Part shown: piece after piece, positions 17,401-24,475 of the stretch
Layout: each line of letters opens with the position of its first letter
How positions within the stretch are numbered: position 1 is the stretch's first letter
Source of the DNA: Actinoallomurus soli
GTDB lineage: Bacteria; Actinomycetota; Actinomycetes; Streptosporangiales; Streptosporangiaceae
Direction: 5' to 3'
NCBI RefSeq assembly: GCF_024055715.1
Contig: NZ_JAMXMV010000019.1
Location: forward strand, 1-64,000
Length of the DNA stretch: 64,000 nucleotides
Notes under the pieces: generated by a model
The model's input: only the letters and a program-made list of their open reading frames with translations
Database searches by the model: none
What the model was told of the DNA's origin: nothing
Made by a program: the position numbers and the translations under genes

Positions 17401-17585
17401 ACCACGCTGAGCGAGGTTCGAGCGTCCATCTCTTCGTCCGCGAGCACAAGGGCGATCCGTTCATCTACGCCAGTCCGATGACGTACAAGAGCCATGAGGG
17501 AGAGCGTCCAATGCGTATCCGCTGGCAACTGGCTCATGAGCTCCCCGCGGACGTCTTTCACTATGCCAAGGTCACGGCAGGATGA
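14487..17585 (+). CDS. PLD-nuclease / SF2 helicase / DUF3427 protein
   Basis: A 1032-residue multidomain protein. An N-terminal PLD-like domain carries RLHAKAWLFH (HxK near residue 219) and GSSNLS. An SF2 helicase core follows: Walker A ATGTGKT near 350, DEFHH near 437, GLTATPERTDG, and motif VI QQLGRGLRF near 641. DUF3427 closes the protein from about residue 910 (FFVTINKTEAHFSP, ...HLFVREHKGD). This domain order is a known family found in restriction/defence neighbourhoods. The ATG at 14487 (MPELSPGVYEHLITVDLRER) is chosen over 14424 because the shorter start matches the family's usual beginning. Its partner is probably the divergent SRA-like nuclease. Confidence 0.9.
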   Translation: MPELSPGVYEHLITVDLRERLHSVDSDLVRKEHLIEDDADEVLVRHLGELTRRALRMVREASRKDALAAQVTAANGIAKAIASVVAEAVTDSDLVADEQELLVAIAAGRRPDGSVPFPERPDIPLSSSALLVNGRDQPQIGREVVKELASADQVDLLCAFIKWHGLRLMEDGLRRFIERGGKLRVITTTYIGATERKALDRLIEMGAEVKVSYETRTTRLHAKAWLFHRASQLDTAYVGSSNLSKTALTDGKEWNVRIARAEQPHLLDTFEATFDEYWADPSFESYDPDRDAQRLDEALKKEAGGPTDLPLQITNIAVVPYPYQREILDELQAARELHDHWRNLAVMATGTGKTVVAALDYKRLLAQGTAKSLLFVAHRKEILQQSLLTFRQTLQDGSFGELLVDGQRPQEWQHVFASIQSLSRLEIEPDHFDMVIVDEFHHAEAATYTQLLDHLKPKVLLGLTATPERTDGADILHWFDGGKPTVELRLWEALERELLVPFHYFGIHDATDLSQITWRRGTGYDIAELTNLYTGHEARVSMVIKALTDKLANVSAMRAVGFCVSIAHAEFMAARFNRAGIPSIAVTSATDPSARAQALVDLRNRKINALFTVDLFNEGVDVPQIDTVLFLRPTESATVFLQQLGRGLRFADDKPCLTVLDFVGRQNVNFRFDLRYRALTGDSPRQLERDIHTGFPALPAGCHIDLDREVSKLVLENLKQALNANKKAILAEIRSLAEQNLASFLEETGLELQDLFTSSRGGWVGLRREAGLEQRLPEDLKDDRSLAAAIGRMLHLDDPERIAFVHEVLSQDEPPQPAAFDARQRRLLAMFHASVDSSLPMSALTRNLERFWRNPARRDEVLEITEVLRARLHRITPALAEASHVPLRLHATYTKDEILAAFGVEKPRSWRSGVRWMPSEQADIFFVTINKTEAHFSPQTMYSDRAISPTEFQWESQHVTPEGSETGQRYIHHAERGSSVHLFVREHKGDPFIYASPMTYKSHEGERPMRIRWQLAHELPADVFHYAKVTAG

Positions 17586-17630
17586 TGCGCACCTTGGTCT
17601 CGAAAAACTCCGGCGAATCGGTGCCAGCCC

Positions 17631-18440
17631 CTAACCTCTAGTGACCTGCCGATGTACCGCCCAGACTCCTGCGGCCTCAGCCATATTCTCGATCCATTCC
17701 ATCGGAGTGTCGTCGGCGATCTCTTCCCACAATTTGGCACACGCCTGCGCGAAGACGGCCAGTCCCTTCGGGGGCGCGGCCTGCCAGGCGGGCGCCCGCT
17801 TCACCACCTGTTCCGCTGAGGTCGCGCTATGCCCGTTCGCGATCAGCCGCAGGATGAGGCAGGCCGGATCGATCCAACCGGCCCCCCTCGTCGGCCAGGC
17901 CCAGTCGATGAGCAGCGCCTGACCATCGGCGATCAAGACGTTGAGCGGGTTGTAGTCGGTGTGAAGGAGCCGGTCGCCCTTGAGCCATTCCAGGTCCGCA
18001 GGCTCGTCCACGTACGTCCGCCAACGGTCCTCCGCCAGTTTCACAGGCAGATCCGGGCACTGGATAGTGCCGAGCTCCGTCATGGCCTCGGCGACCTTCG
18101 GCAGATCGGCGGAGCCAGGCCGGTAGTCGGCGTGCCGGCCGTCGATCACTTCGAAGCCGAGTACGTCCCACTCGCCTTGCACCCGCCACAGCAGTCGGGA
18201 CGACAGGTGCGCGACATACGGGTTGATCATCGCTTCCATGTCCTGGTTCCAACGCCGGGGGTAGTCCCGATGCAGCCCCTTGACGAAAACAGGGCCGGCC
18301 TCGGTGGCCAGTATGGCCGCCACGGCGGAGTTCAGTCCTTCCGACACGGTCTTCGCTGACCACACCGTGCCGGTGTGCTCCTCGACCGCCGCCCTCGTCT
18401 CACCAGGTAGGTCTTCCCAGTGGATACGTTCGACCGCCAT
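17631..18440 (-). CDS. aminoglycoside-phosphotransferase-like kinase
   Basis: A 269-residue protein-kinase-like phosphotransferase. The Brenner motif LLHTDYNPLN (HxDxxxxN, near 158) and LIDWAWP (metal-binding Asp, near 176) are intact. The ATP-binding Lys is probable in GPVFVKGLHRDYP. ATG 18440 (MAVERIHWEDLPG) has GGGGGAG four bases upstream. It is the last gene of the radical-SAM RiPP locus, 71 bases after the precursor stop and beyond a hairpin, so it is transcribed with it but probably at lower level. It could phosphorylate the peptide, a pathway intermediate or an unrelated metabolite; the sequence does not decide. Confidence 0.8.
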   Translation of the reverse strand: MAVERIHWEDLPGETRAAVEEHTGTVWSAKTVSEGLNSAVAAILATEAGPVFVKGLHRDYPRRWNQDMEAMINPYVAHLSSRLLWRVQGEWDVLGFEVIDGRHADYRPGSADLPKVAEAMTELGTIQCPDLPVKLAEDRWRTYVDEPADLEWLKGDRLLHTDYNPLNVLIADGQALLIDWAWPTRGAGWIDPACLILRLIANGHSATSAEQVVKRAPAWQAAPPKGLAVFAQACAKLWEEIADDTPMEWIENMAEAAGVWAVHRQVTRG

Positions 18441-18466
18441 GTCTCCCCCTTGCTGACCGTGCCGAA

Positions 18467-18496
18467 GGGCCGCCCCGCGACATCGTAGGGCGGCCC
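18467..18496 (-). terminator. hairpin between precursor and phosphotransferase genes
   Basis: GGGCCGCCC (18467-18475) and GGGCGGCCC (18488-18496) form a perfect 9-bp stem with a 12-base loop, 15 bases after the precursor stop. A partial terminator here would raise precursor mRNA relative to the downstream kinase, a common feature of RiPP operons. Confidence 0.55.
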
Positions 18497-18511
18497 CGCC
18501 TCCAGCGACGG

Positions 18512-18643
18512 TCAGTACGGCTGGTCGTCGCCGGCAGTGCATGCACACATTGCCGTCTTGACCAGCGTGTCCAGGTCTCCGACGAACTCAACCTCGGACA
18601 GGGCCGTAGTCGGCTTCGGCCCGATTACAAGACCAACGGTCAT
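18512..18643 (-). CDS. putative RiPP precursor peptide, CxCxxGDDxPY C-terminus
   Basis: A 43-residue peptide. It begins MTVGLVIGPKPTT, has an acidic/hydrophobic middle (SEVEFVGDLDTLV), and ends KTAMCACTAGDDQPY. The ATG overlaps the stop of the radical-SAM gene (ATGA at 18640-18643), so translation is coupled. Size, position next to a SPASM-type radical-SAM enzyme, and a short Cys-containing tail rich in Asp and an aromatic residue all fit a precursor whose last ~14 residues are the core. The upstream in-frame extension (to 18769) lies inside the radical-SAM gene and is rejected. I do not recall a named family for this tail; it is not an FxLD, FxS or SCIFF precursor by sequence. Confidence 0.8.
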   Translation of the reverse strand: MTVGLVIGPKPTTALSEVEFVGDLDTLVKTAMCACTAGDDQPY

Positions 18644-19767
18644 CCAGCTACCCCCTCTCTCGGTTCTCGGTGCTGGCAGTAGGTCGCCAGCGGAGCCTTG
18701 GCCTTGCGGTACAGCTGCACGAGCGGCATGCAGGTGCCACACGTGCTCTGGAGCGAACAGCCGGTGCATCCGCCTTGCCGGAGGAGAAGCGAGTTGGCGA
18801 TCTCGCCGAGGCGACGAAGCCCTTCCACGCCTTCCTCGACGAGCGGGATGTTGGGGTCACGTCCGATCTTGCAGATGCTGGCCATACCGTGCGGATCGAC
18901 GTGGAAGAAGCTGTGGCCGGCATTGCAACCGGTGAACGGCTTGCGCTTGCGAAGATGCTCGACGGACTGCGCGGGCAGCGTCTCCGCACCGCCGTAGATC
19001 GTCGGTGCCATGTTCATGTAGAGGTGGTGAGGCACACCGAGCGCGTCACCCATGGCCTGCATCTGTTCGACCTCATGCGCATTGGTCTTCGTGATGATCA
19101 GGCTGAGTTTGAGTGGCAGGCGGGCCTCGTGCGCTGCAGCCAGCCCACGACTGAACGCTTTGAACGCGCCCCTTCGCCGGGTCAACCCGTCGTAGCTCGC
19201 CTCGGTCGCGCCGTAGACGCTGATTGTGATCTCGTGCGGTCGATGGGTCGTCAGCAGTTCGAGGATCTTCGGGTTGGCCAGCCGCGAACCGTTGGTGAGG
19301 ATGGTCAGCATCATGCCCAGGCGGTAGGCCGTGTCGTAGACGTTCGAGAAGAGCTTGTCGATCATTGGCTCGCCGCCCGTGAGCTGGAGCCAGAGCACAC
19401 CGGCGTCCCGCAGGATGTGAAGCAGCTTCTCCCGCTCTGGCCAGGACAGTCCCTCGAAACGCTTCAGCCCGAGATAGCAGTGTTCACAGTCGTAGTTGCA
19501 GCCGAGGTTGAGTTCGTAGGTTGCTCGCACGTAGCCGTACGGCGATTCAGTCCGTACGACGGCTGTCTCGTTAAGCGGTCGGCTGCTGATGTCGAGTTGC
19601 CAGGCCTGGCGCACGGCGTCGACCATCCACTCCGGCGCGTACCCACCGTTAGCGGCCGTCTTGCAGAGTGCCCGGTACTTGTCGCGTGGTAGCCGCAGGC
19701 CACCGTGGCTCCCTGGGCGCAGCACCAGGTAGTCGCCGGAGAATGGAGAGACGATCAATTCGTGCAT
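18640..19767 (-). CDS. radical SAM/SPASM peptide-modifying enzyme
   Basis: A 375-residue enzyme. The N-terminal ~70 residues (MHELIVSPFSGDYLVLRPGS...) look like a short recognition region. The radical-SAM cluster motif CNYDCEHC follows (Cys90, Cys94, Cys97), with LQLTGGEP and ILTNGSRL of the barrel. A C-terminal Cys-rich SPASM-like region (GCNAGHSFF, ASICKIG, GGCTGCSLQSTCGTCMP) should bind auxiliary Fe-S clusters. Such enzymes form C-S or C-C cross-links in RiPPs. ATG 19767 has GAGGGGAAG just upstream. Its stop overlaps the precursor start, which identifies the substrate. Confidence 0.9.
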   Translation of the reverse strand: MHELIVSPFSGDYLVLRPGSHGGLRLPRDKYRALCKTAANGGYAPEWMVDAVRQAWQLDISSRPLNETAVVRTESPYGYVRATYELNLGCNYDCEHCYLGLKRFEGLSWPEREKLLHILRDAGVLWLQLTGGEPMIDKLFSNVYDTAYRLGMMLTILTNGSRLANPKILELLTTHRPHEITISVYGATEASYDGLTRRRGAFKAFSRGLAAAHEARLPLKLSLIITKTNAHEVEQMQAMGDALGVPHHLYMNMAPTIYGGAETLPAQSVEHLRKRKPFTGCNAGHSFFHVDPHGMASICKIGRDPNIPLVEEGVEGLRRLGEIANSLLLRQGGCTGCSLQSTCGTCMPLVQLYRKAKAPLATYCQHREPREGVAG

Positions 19768-19991
19768 GGCTTCCCCTCGAAGATCGTCAGACCCTGTGGA
19801 CCGGCTCCGACTTCGTTTGGCGCGTAGGCCACAACTCTGAGCCGGATTCCGGGTGACATGCATGCGTGACGAGCGTGATCGGGGGGTGAAGCATTCCAGG
19901 CGTTCTCCATCGGCCGCCTTCCCGTGAGGGTGACCTTCGCCTGGACAGTAAGACGGCAGCAGCCTCCAACTCCGGAACCGGGTTACGGGGT

Positions 19992-20006
19992 AGGAACCTG
20001 GTTCCT
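19992..20006. promoter_or_regulatory. 15-bp palindrome in the 250-base gap upstream of the radical-SAM gene
   Basis: AGGAACC-T-GGTTCCT is a perfect palindrome with a one-base centre, too tight for a hairpin and therefore more likely a protein-binding site. It lies between the HAD gene stop and the radical-SAM start, where a promoter for the enzyme/precursor genes would be. Confidence 0.35.
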
Positions 20007-20017
20007 GATTCCGCAGC

Positions 20018-20626
20018 TCAGCCGAGCCGCAAAAGCTGTTCGACGCGAGCGATTCCCGCCTCTACATCGTCGAAGAACACCACGGCCATGCCCAGCCGTT
20101 CGGCCGGAGGCAGGTTGTGCGCGGTGTCGTCAACGAACACACAGTCCGACGGCCGCACCCCCATCTTGTCGGCGGTGAGCTGGTAGATATCCTCGCCGGG
20201 CTTACGGAGCCCGACCCGGTCGGAGATCACGACGGCGTCGAACCTTTCTTCCAGCCTGTACCCGTCGTATGGGTCATAGCTGCCGGTTCCCCATGAGTTG
20301 GACAAGACCGCTGTAGCGATACCCGCCGCACGGGCACGGTCGACCAGTTCCAAGACCGGTCGGCACGGCCGTAGGTCGGCGAGAATCTCACCCAACAGGC
20401 CGTGGGAGTCGACACCCAAGAGCCGCGCCAGCGCCGCTTCATACTCGCGCTGAGGCAAACGTCCATCCTCGACTGCGGCCAGCGCCGCCCGGCCCTCCTC
20501 GGAGTTGCGCAGTACGTTCTCGACGGCGGTCTCCCCCAGCCCTTCCCTGACGCCGAATGCCCGCATCGCTCCGTAGAAATCCGTGGTGACCACTCCGCCA
20601 AAGTCCAGAATCAGTCCCCGATACAA
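20018..20626 (-). CDS. HAD-superfamily phosphatase (subfamily IA)
   Basis: A 202-residue haloacid-dehalogenase-fold hydrolase. Motif I is in LILDFGGVVTT (Asp nucleophile; the usual second Asp is replaced by Gly, as in GGV-type IA members). Motif II is VLSNSWG, the motif III lysine is in RKPGEDIY, and motif IV is CVFVDDTAHN. The cap region between motifs I and II is alpha-helical. It starts 15 bases after the stop of the XRE-TPR regulator gene, so the two form one transcript ahead of the radical-SAM gene. It may oppose or complement the phosphotransferase of the same locus, but this is inference. Confidence 0.88.
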   Translation of the reverse strand: MYRGLILDFGGVVTTDFYGAMRAFGVREGLGETAVENVLRNSEEGRAALAAVEDGRLPQREYEAALARLLGVDSHGLLGEILADLRPCRPVLELVDRARAAGIATAVLSNSWGTGSYDPYDGYRLEERFDAVVISDRVGLRKPGEDIYQLTADKMGVRPSDCVFVDDTAHNLPPAERLGMAVVFFDDVEAGIARVEQLLRLG

Positions 20627-20640
20627 CCCTCAGCCTCCGA

Positions 20641-21978
20641 TCAGGAGATCGCCTTCAACTCGATCAGCTTCTCACCGAGTCGCCGGACCGTCGGTGTCCG
20701 GGTCGATCGCACGGTTTTGAACAATCTGGCTACTCGCTTCAAGCTGTCGGCGTGCCGAGTCTCGTTGATGATCTTCAACGCGTCGAGGGCATGTTCGGCG
20801 CCCTCCTCGACCTTCCGGTCCTGGACGTATGCCTCAGCGAGATCGATGTGGGCAGTGCAGCGGTGCTTGCGCAACGCTGGATCCAGCCGTCCGAGCGCGG
20901 CCAGCAGTTCGTCCTGGGCTTCGGCGTACCGACCGAGCCGCATGAGCCCGCCACCGCGGTAAGCGGTCACCTTATCCGCGTTGAACACACCGATGCCGAG
21001 CCACGGTCGAGCAGAGCCATCGCGTTGAAGGTGGGAGTCAGCCTCCTCCAGCAGCCGTTCGCAGTATCGGTCTTCACCACACGCAGCGTGCATCTCTGAG
21101 GCAACCGCCGACAGCCAGCCGTGAGTGACTGGGTGAACCCCGCGCCCTGCCAGATCGAGCGCACCACGAGCGAAGCCGACGCCGGCTCTGAGGTCACCGT
21201 CGTAGGAGGAGTGGAAAGCCCGACAACCGAGCGCGAACGCCAGGAGCTCAGGGTCGTCGATATGCTGGCCCGCCCTCGCTGCGACGGCCAAGTACTGCCG
21301 GGAGGACTCGAAGTCACCCAGATCCAGCATCAACATGACGCCGACCAGCGCAGCCATCTGCCCGATCATCGACACTACTCGGTTACGGTGCTCGCCAGCG
21401 TCGGGCGCGAGTTCCAAAAGTACATTTAACGTTCCGTAAGCCGGCCCAATCAGCGAGAACGCTGACGAAGATCGATAAACCTGGCGATAACCGAGTGTGG
21501 CCTGTTCCAAACCCTTCAGCGTCTCCGTGTCCAAGCGATGTTGCTGCGACAGAGCCGATTCGAGCCGATCCCCGAGGTCGCGCGGATTAGCCGGATAGCC
21601 GCCGAGCAGCTCTAGCATTCCCATGACCGAGGCGGCTGCCTGCCCAAAGAACCAGCGACGCTTCATCTCAGACCACATCTCCCAGTCACGAGGATTGATC
21701 AGCAGATGCATGAACTTTAGGGTCTGCTGCTGCTCAGGCTGCTCCTGCTCGCCACTGGTTCGCGCATCCAGGGCGACCAGATGAGCCAGCCGGACACCGA
21801 GGAGGGTGGAGATCTTCTGAGCGAGGTTGAGACTGTCGAGACGTATCACGCCCGTCTCCACCTTGGAAACCCAACTCTCACTTCGACCGATCAGATCTCC
21901 GAACTGCAACTGTGAGAACCCTTTGCGGCGCCGAGCCTCCGCCATACGTCGCCCCACTACGGTGTCGCGCTCGTCCAT
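20641..21978 (-). CDS. XRE-family regulator with TPR-like repeats
   Basis: A 445-residue regulator. The N-terminal helix-turn-helix (GRRMAEARRRKGFSQLQFGD, LIGRSESWVSKVETG) is followed by a ~350-residue helical region with tetratricopeptide-like pairs (e.g. FESSRQYLAVAARAGQHIDD, GRYAEAQDELLAALGRLDP, EGAEHALDALKIINETRH). This design is common among actinomycete regulators that sense peptides or act as switches for secondary metabolism. It is the first gene of the RiPP locus transcription unit (regulator, HAD, radical SAM, precursor, phosphotransferase, all leftward). Confidence 0.88.
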   Translation of the reverse strand: MDERDTVVGRRMAEARRRKGFSQLQFGDLIGRSESWVSKVETGVIRLDSLNLAQKISTLLGVRLAHLVALDARTSGEQEQPEQQQTLKFMHLLINPRDWEMWSEMKRRWFFGQAAASVMGMLELLGGYPANPRDLGDRLESALSQQHRLDTETLKGLEQATLGYRQVYRSSSAFSLIGPAYGTLNVLLELAPDAGEHRNRVVSMIGQMAALVGVMLMLDLGDFESSRQYLAVAARAGQHIDDPELLAFALGCRAFHSSYDGDLRAGVGFARGALDLAGRGVHPVTHGWLSAVASEMHAACGEDRYCERLLEEADSHLQRDGSARPWLGIGVFNADKVTAYRGGGLMRLGRYAEAQDELLAALGRLDPALRKHRCTAHIDLAEAYVQDRKVEEGAEHALDALKIINETRHADSLKRVARLFKTVRSTRTPTVRRLGEKLIELKAIS

Positions 21979-22141
21979 GGGCCCACCGTCTCCGCTGGTG
22001 TGATCCGCTGCTTCTAAACAGCATCGAAGCTAATGCATCAACCGCTGCATGACCCAGCACAACGAAAACATCTCCCGACCCGAGGGCAGTCCTACGGTTC
22101 CCCCGTAATTGCAGTCAGATCGCCGTACGCCGGAGCGAGAC

Positions 22142-22288
22142 ATGATCACCCGCCCTCCGCGGAGATCGCCGGTCCTACTGTGTGATCACTTCGACGAGGC
22201 GCTCGCCCAGAAGTACGCCGCAGCGCGGGAGCGTCCCACCTCGATGAGGGGCGGCTTCTGCGTTGGGTGTGGCTTCCCAGATGACTAG
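22142..22288 (+). CDS. possible 48-residue protein containing the repeat sequence
   Basis: An ATG with GGAG nine bases upstream opens a frame encoding MITRPPRRSPVLLCDHFDEA, then ALAQKYAAARERPTSMR and a tail with CVGCGF. The 76-bp repeat is translated in this frame, and three of its four differences from the second copy fall in synonymous or conservative positions, suggesting the segment was once coding. It may be a small protein or the 3' end of a lost gene. The rest of the 394-base gap 21979-22372 holds only the upstream region of the XRE-TPR gene and nothing else recognisable. Confidence 0.35.
   Translation: MITRPPRRSPVLLCDHFDEALAQKYAAARERPTSMRGGFCVGCGFPDD
22174..22249 (+). repeat. 76-bp direct repeat, copy 1
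   Basis: The sequence from CCTACTGTGTGATCACTTCG to ...CCCACCTCGATGAGG recurs in the same orientation at 30359-30434 with four mismatches. The pair brackets the FxLD lanthipeptide remnant and the toxin-immunity cassette. Confidence 0.95.
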
Positions 22289-22372
22289 ATCTGGCGCTGG
22301 CTAGCGAGCGGGGATCACTCCCATCCGAGCCTGGCCCTAATGACTGGGCGGCCCTCATCTCCCAGGGGTTCG

Positions 22373-23590
22373 TCACCAGCTGATCGTCACCCGCGTGGTG
22401 GGCCGATTGATGAGCATGCCGGGCGCAAGCTTTTCATCAGGAGTACCCGCGGGGTGCGCGGTGATGATGGGTTGGGAGGGCCGGTCGTTGTCCCATTGAT
22501 GCAGCAGGTCGGCGAGGCTTGCGGCGAGCTTGACACTGTCGGGCCCATGCGTGATCACGCCGAGCTCGTCGACGTCCTCGCTGCAGGGGCGTACCGCGAT
22601 GTAGGCGATCGTGCCGCCGTGGTACAGGCAGGCGCCGGCCCAACGCCGGGCGGGGTTGATCAGGCCGCTGTCGCGGGCTGCGTTGGTGACGGCCAGGCGG
22701 CCGAACCGGCTGGCGTTGGTGGCCAGCCACAGGTCGAGGTGTTCGACCGGTTCGTCGTCGCGGACCCGTAGTCCGGTCCAGTGCTCATGGGCGGGGTAGG
22801 CCAGGGCCTGGGTGAGCAGGTCGTCGTCGTGGGGGTCGCGGGCGTCCAGTTTCAGGACGACGTCGGGGCTGAGCTGGATGATGTGGTCGCCGTGGGCGGC
22901 GCTGCCGCGCATGGGCACGAACCCGCACACGCGCGCGTGGCTGCTGACCATCCGGCCCGAAGGATTGAGGTCGAAGGCGATCGAGCGGGTCAGGCCGCTG
23001 CCGTGCAGGCGCAGCGGCACGACGATCCGTCCGCCGGGGGCGAGCTGCTCCCACCATGGAGAGGGGATGTCCCACGCTTCGGCGGTGACGATGATCCTGT
23101 CGTACGGGGCGCCGGCGGGATGTCCGGCGGCGCCGTCCCCGCAGATCGCCTCGACGTTGCGGTAACCGGCCCTGGCCAGCGCGGCGCGGGCCCCAGCGGT
23201 CAGGTCCTCGTCGATCTCGATGGTGACGATTCGACCGGCGTCGCCGGCCACTTCGGCGATCAGGGCAGCATTGATGCCGGTGGCCGCACCGATCTCCAGC
23301 ACCCGGTGACCGGGGTGGACGTCCAGGTCCTCCAGCTGGGTGGCGACCAGGTTCGGATGGGAAGCCGAGGAGATCGCGCTGCCGTCGGGGGCTCGTTTGG
23401 TGATGACGACCTGCGGGGCGTAGGCGGTCGCCAGGTCGACGCCTTCCAGGAACAGGTGCCGCGGCACGGCGAGGAAAGCCCGCTCTACCTGCGGGGTGCG
23501 GAACGTGCGGCGCCTGCGGATGTAGTCGACCAGGCCGGCCCGCAGCTGCGCGGGGTCAAGGCGCGAGGTGTCGATGGCGTCGTTGGTCAC
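22373..23590 (-). CDS. FxLD-system methyltransferase (PIMT-like)
   Basis: A 405-residue protein related to protein-L-isoaspartate O-methyltransferase: FRTPQVERAFLAVPRHLF, SSASHPNLVATQLEDLDVHP, the SAM-binding VLEIGAATGINAALIAEVAG, IVTIEIDEDL, and a C-terminal ~170-residue extension ending RPTTRVTISW. This matches methyltransferases encoded with FxLD lanthipeptides, where the related enzyme makes isoaspartate/aspartimide-type changes. GTG 23590 gives the usual N-terminus (TNDAIDTSRLDPAQLR). The same frame is open up to 23854 and there encodes the end of the thiopeptide-type protein, so a fusion is also possible. First or last steps of maturation cannot be assigned because no intact precursor is present. 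Confidence 0.85.
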   Translation of the reverse strand: MTNDAIDTSRLDPAQLRAGLVDYIRRRRTFRTPQVERAFLAVPRHLFLEGVDLATAYAPQVVITKRAPDGSAISSASHPNLVATQLEDLDVHPGHRVLEIGAATGINAALIAEVAGDAGRIVTIEIDEDLTAGARAALARAGYRNVEAICGDGAAGHPAGAPYDRIIVTAEAWDIPSPWWEQLAPGGRIVVPLRLHGSGLTRSIAFDLNPSGRMVSSHARVCGFVPMRGSAAHGDHIIQLSPDVVLKLDARDPHDDDLLTQALAYPAHEHWTGLRVRDDEPVEHLDLWLATNASRFGRLAVTNAARDSGLINPARRWAGACLYHGGTIAYIAVRPCSEDVDELGVITHGPDSVKLAASLADLLHQWDNDRPSQPIITAHPAGTPDEKLAPGMLINRPTTRVTISW

Positions 23591-24444
23591 CGCTGTCAGC
23601 GTAGCCGCAGGTGCGGCGGCAAGCGGTGCACTTCCGGAGCCGGGAGGCTCCATGTCCTGGTGGAAGACGGCATGGGCTGCCGTACCTGCGAGGACACCTT
23701 GCACATCGCCCGGCAGGCCCATCCGGTTCCAGGCGAACAGGATGTGGTGGGCGAGTACGGCCCGCACACCCCTGGTGAGGCGCCCGTCGGTGGCGAGGTC
23801 GGCGATGCGCCGGCCGGTGTGGGTGAACACGTCGGGCCAGGCGGGGACAGCCATGAGGGGATGTCGGCGCTGTGGCCGACGGCGGTGATGAGCTGCTGCA
23901 CGCTGCGCTCCGCGGCCTCCGACGGGACCGGCTGGTCACTGCTCCGGTGAGCAGTGACCTGGGCCCACACGTCGCCCTGTTCGTACCAGTCCAGGCCGGC
24001 GCCGCGCATCAGTGCAGTGCCCAGAAGCAGTCCGAGTTCCCGCCGGTGGTCCAGGCGCGCGTGCCGGATGTAGTCGAGGACGTGACGACTGTCGGCATGG
24101 AACAGCTGGTGGGCCAGGTCGATGCCGTCGGGGCCGCCGAACGCGTGGGTTTCGGGCTCATAGATCGGGGTGGTCCACCGCCGGATCGCGCCGGTGGCGG
24201 TCAGCTCCCGCATGAGCTGTTCGAGAAGGGCGACGGCCTGCGTCTGCCGGCCAGGGGCGGGAAGGTAGCGGATCCGCCAGGAGACGCCCTTGCGGAGGAA
24301 CCACCACGAGGTGATCACCTGAGCGTGCTCGGCGGCGACCAGTTGTGGGCCGAGGCGGCTGACGGCGATCTGCTCGGCGGTCGGCCAGTCGTCGCACCAC
24401 AGGGTCACTTGCCGCCAGAGGGTGTCCGTGGTCGGGATGTTCAT
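23591..24444 (-). pseudogene. thiopeptide-type bacteriocin biosynthesis protein, frameshifted
   Basis: From ATG 24444 (MNIPTTDTLWRQVTLWCDDW) about 196 residues match the thiopeptide-type domain (spaB C-terminal-like): SWWFLRKGVSWRIRYLP, WTTPIYEPETHAFGG, HADSRHVLDYI. After HSADIPSW near 23850 the frame degenerates, while the next frame carries the expected end of the domain (PAWPDVFTHTGRRIADLATD, RGVRAVLAHHILFAWNRMGL). That frame continues without a stop into the methyltransferase. So a one-base indel near 23845-23860 splits a gene that was either separate or fused to the methyltransferase. Such proteins assist the LanB dehydratase in glutamyl elimination. Confidence 0.75.
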
Positions 24445-24475
24445 CGCAGGGAGTTCCTTCACTGTTCGGCGTTGA

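Noticed and set aside
23596-23850. Continuation of the thiopeptide-type frame to 23596
   Set aside because: After about 23850 this frame is Pro/Ser/Thr-rich without similarity, while the neighbouring frame carries the conserved end of the domain.
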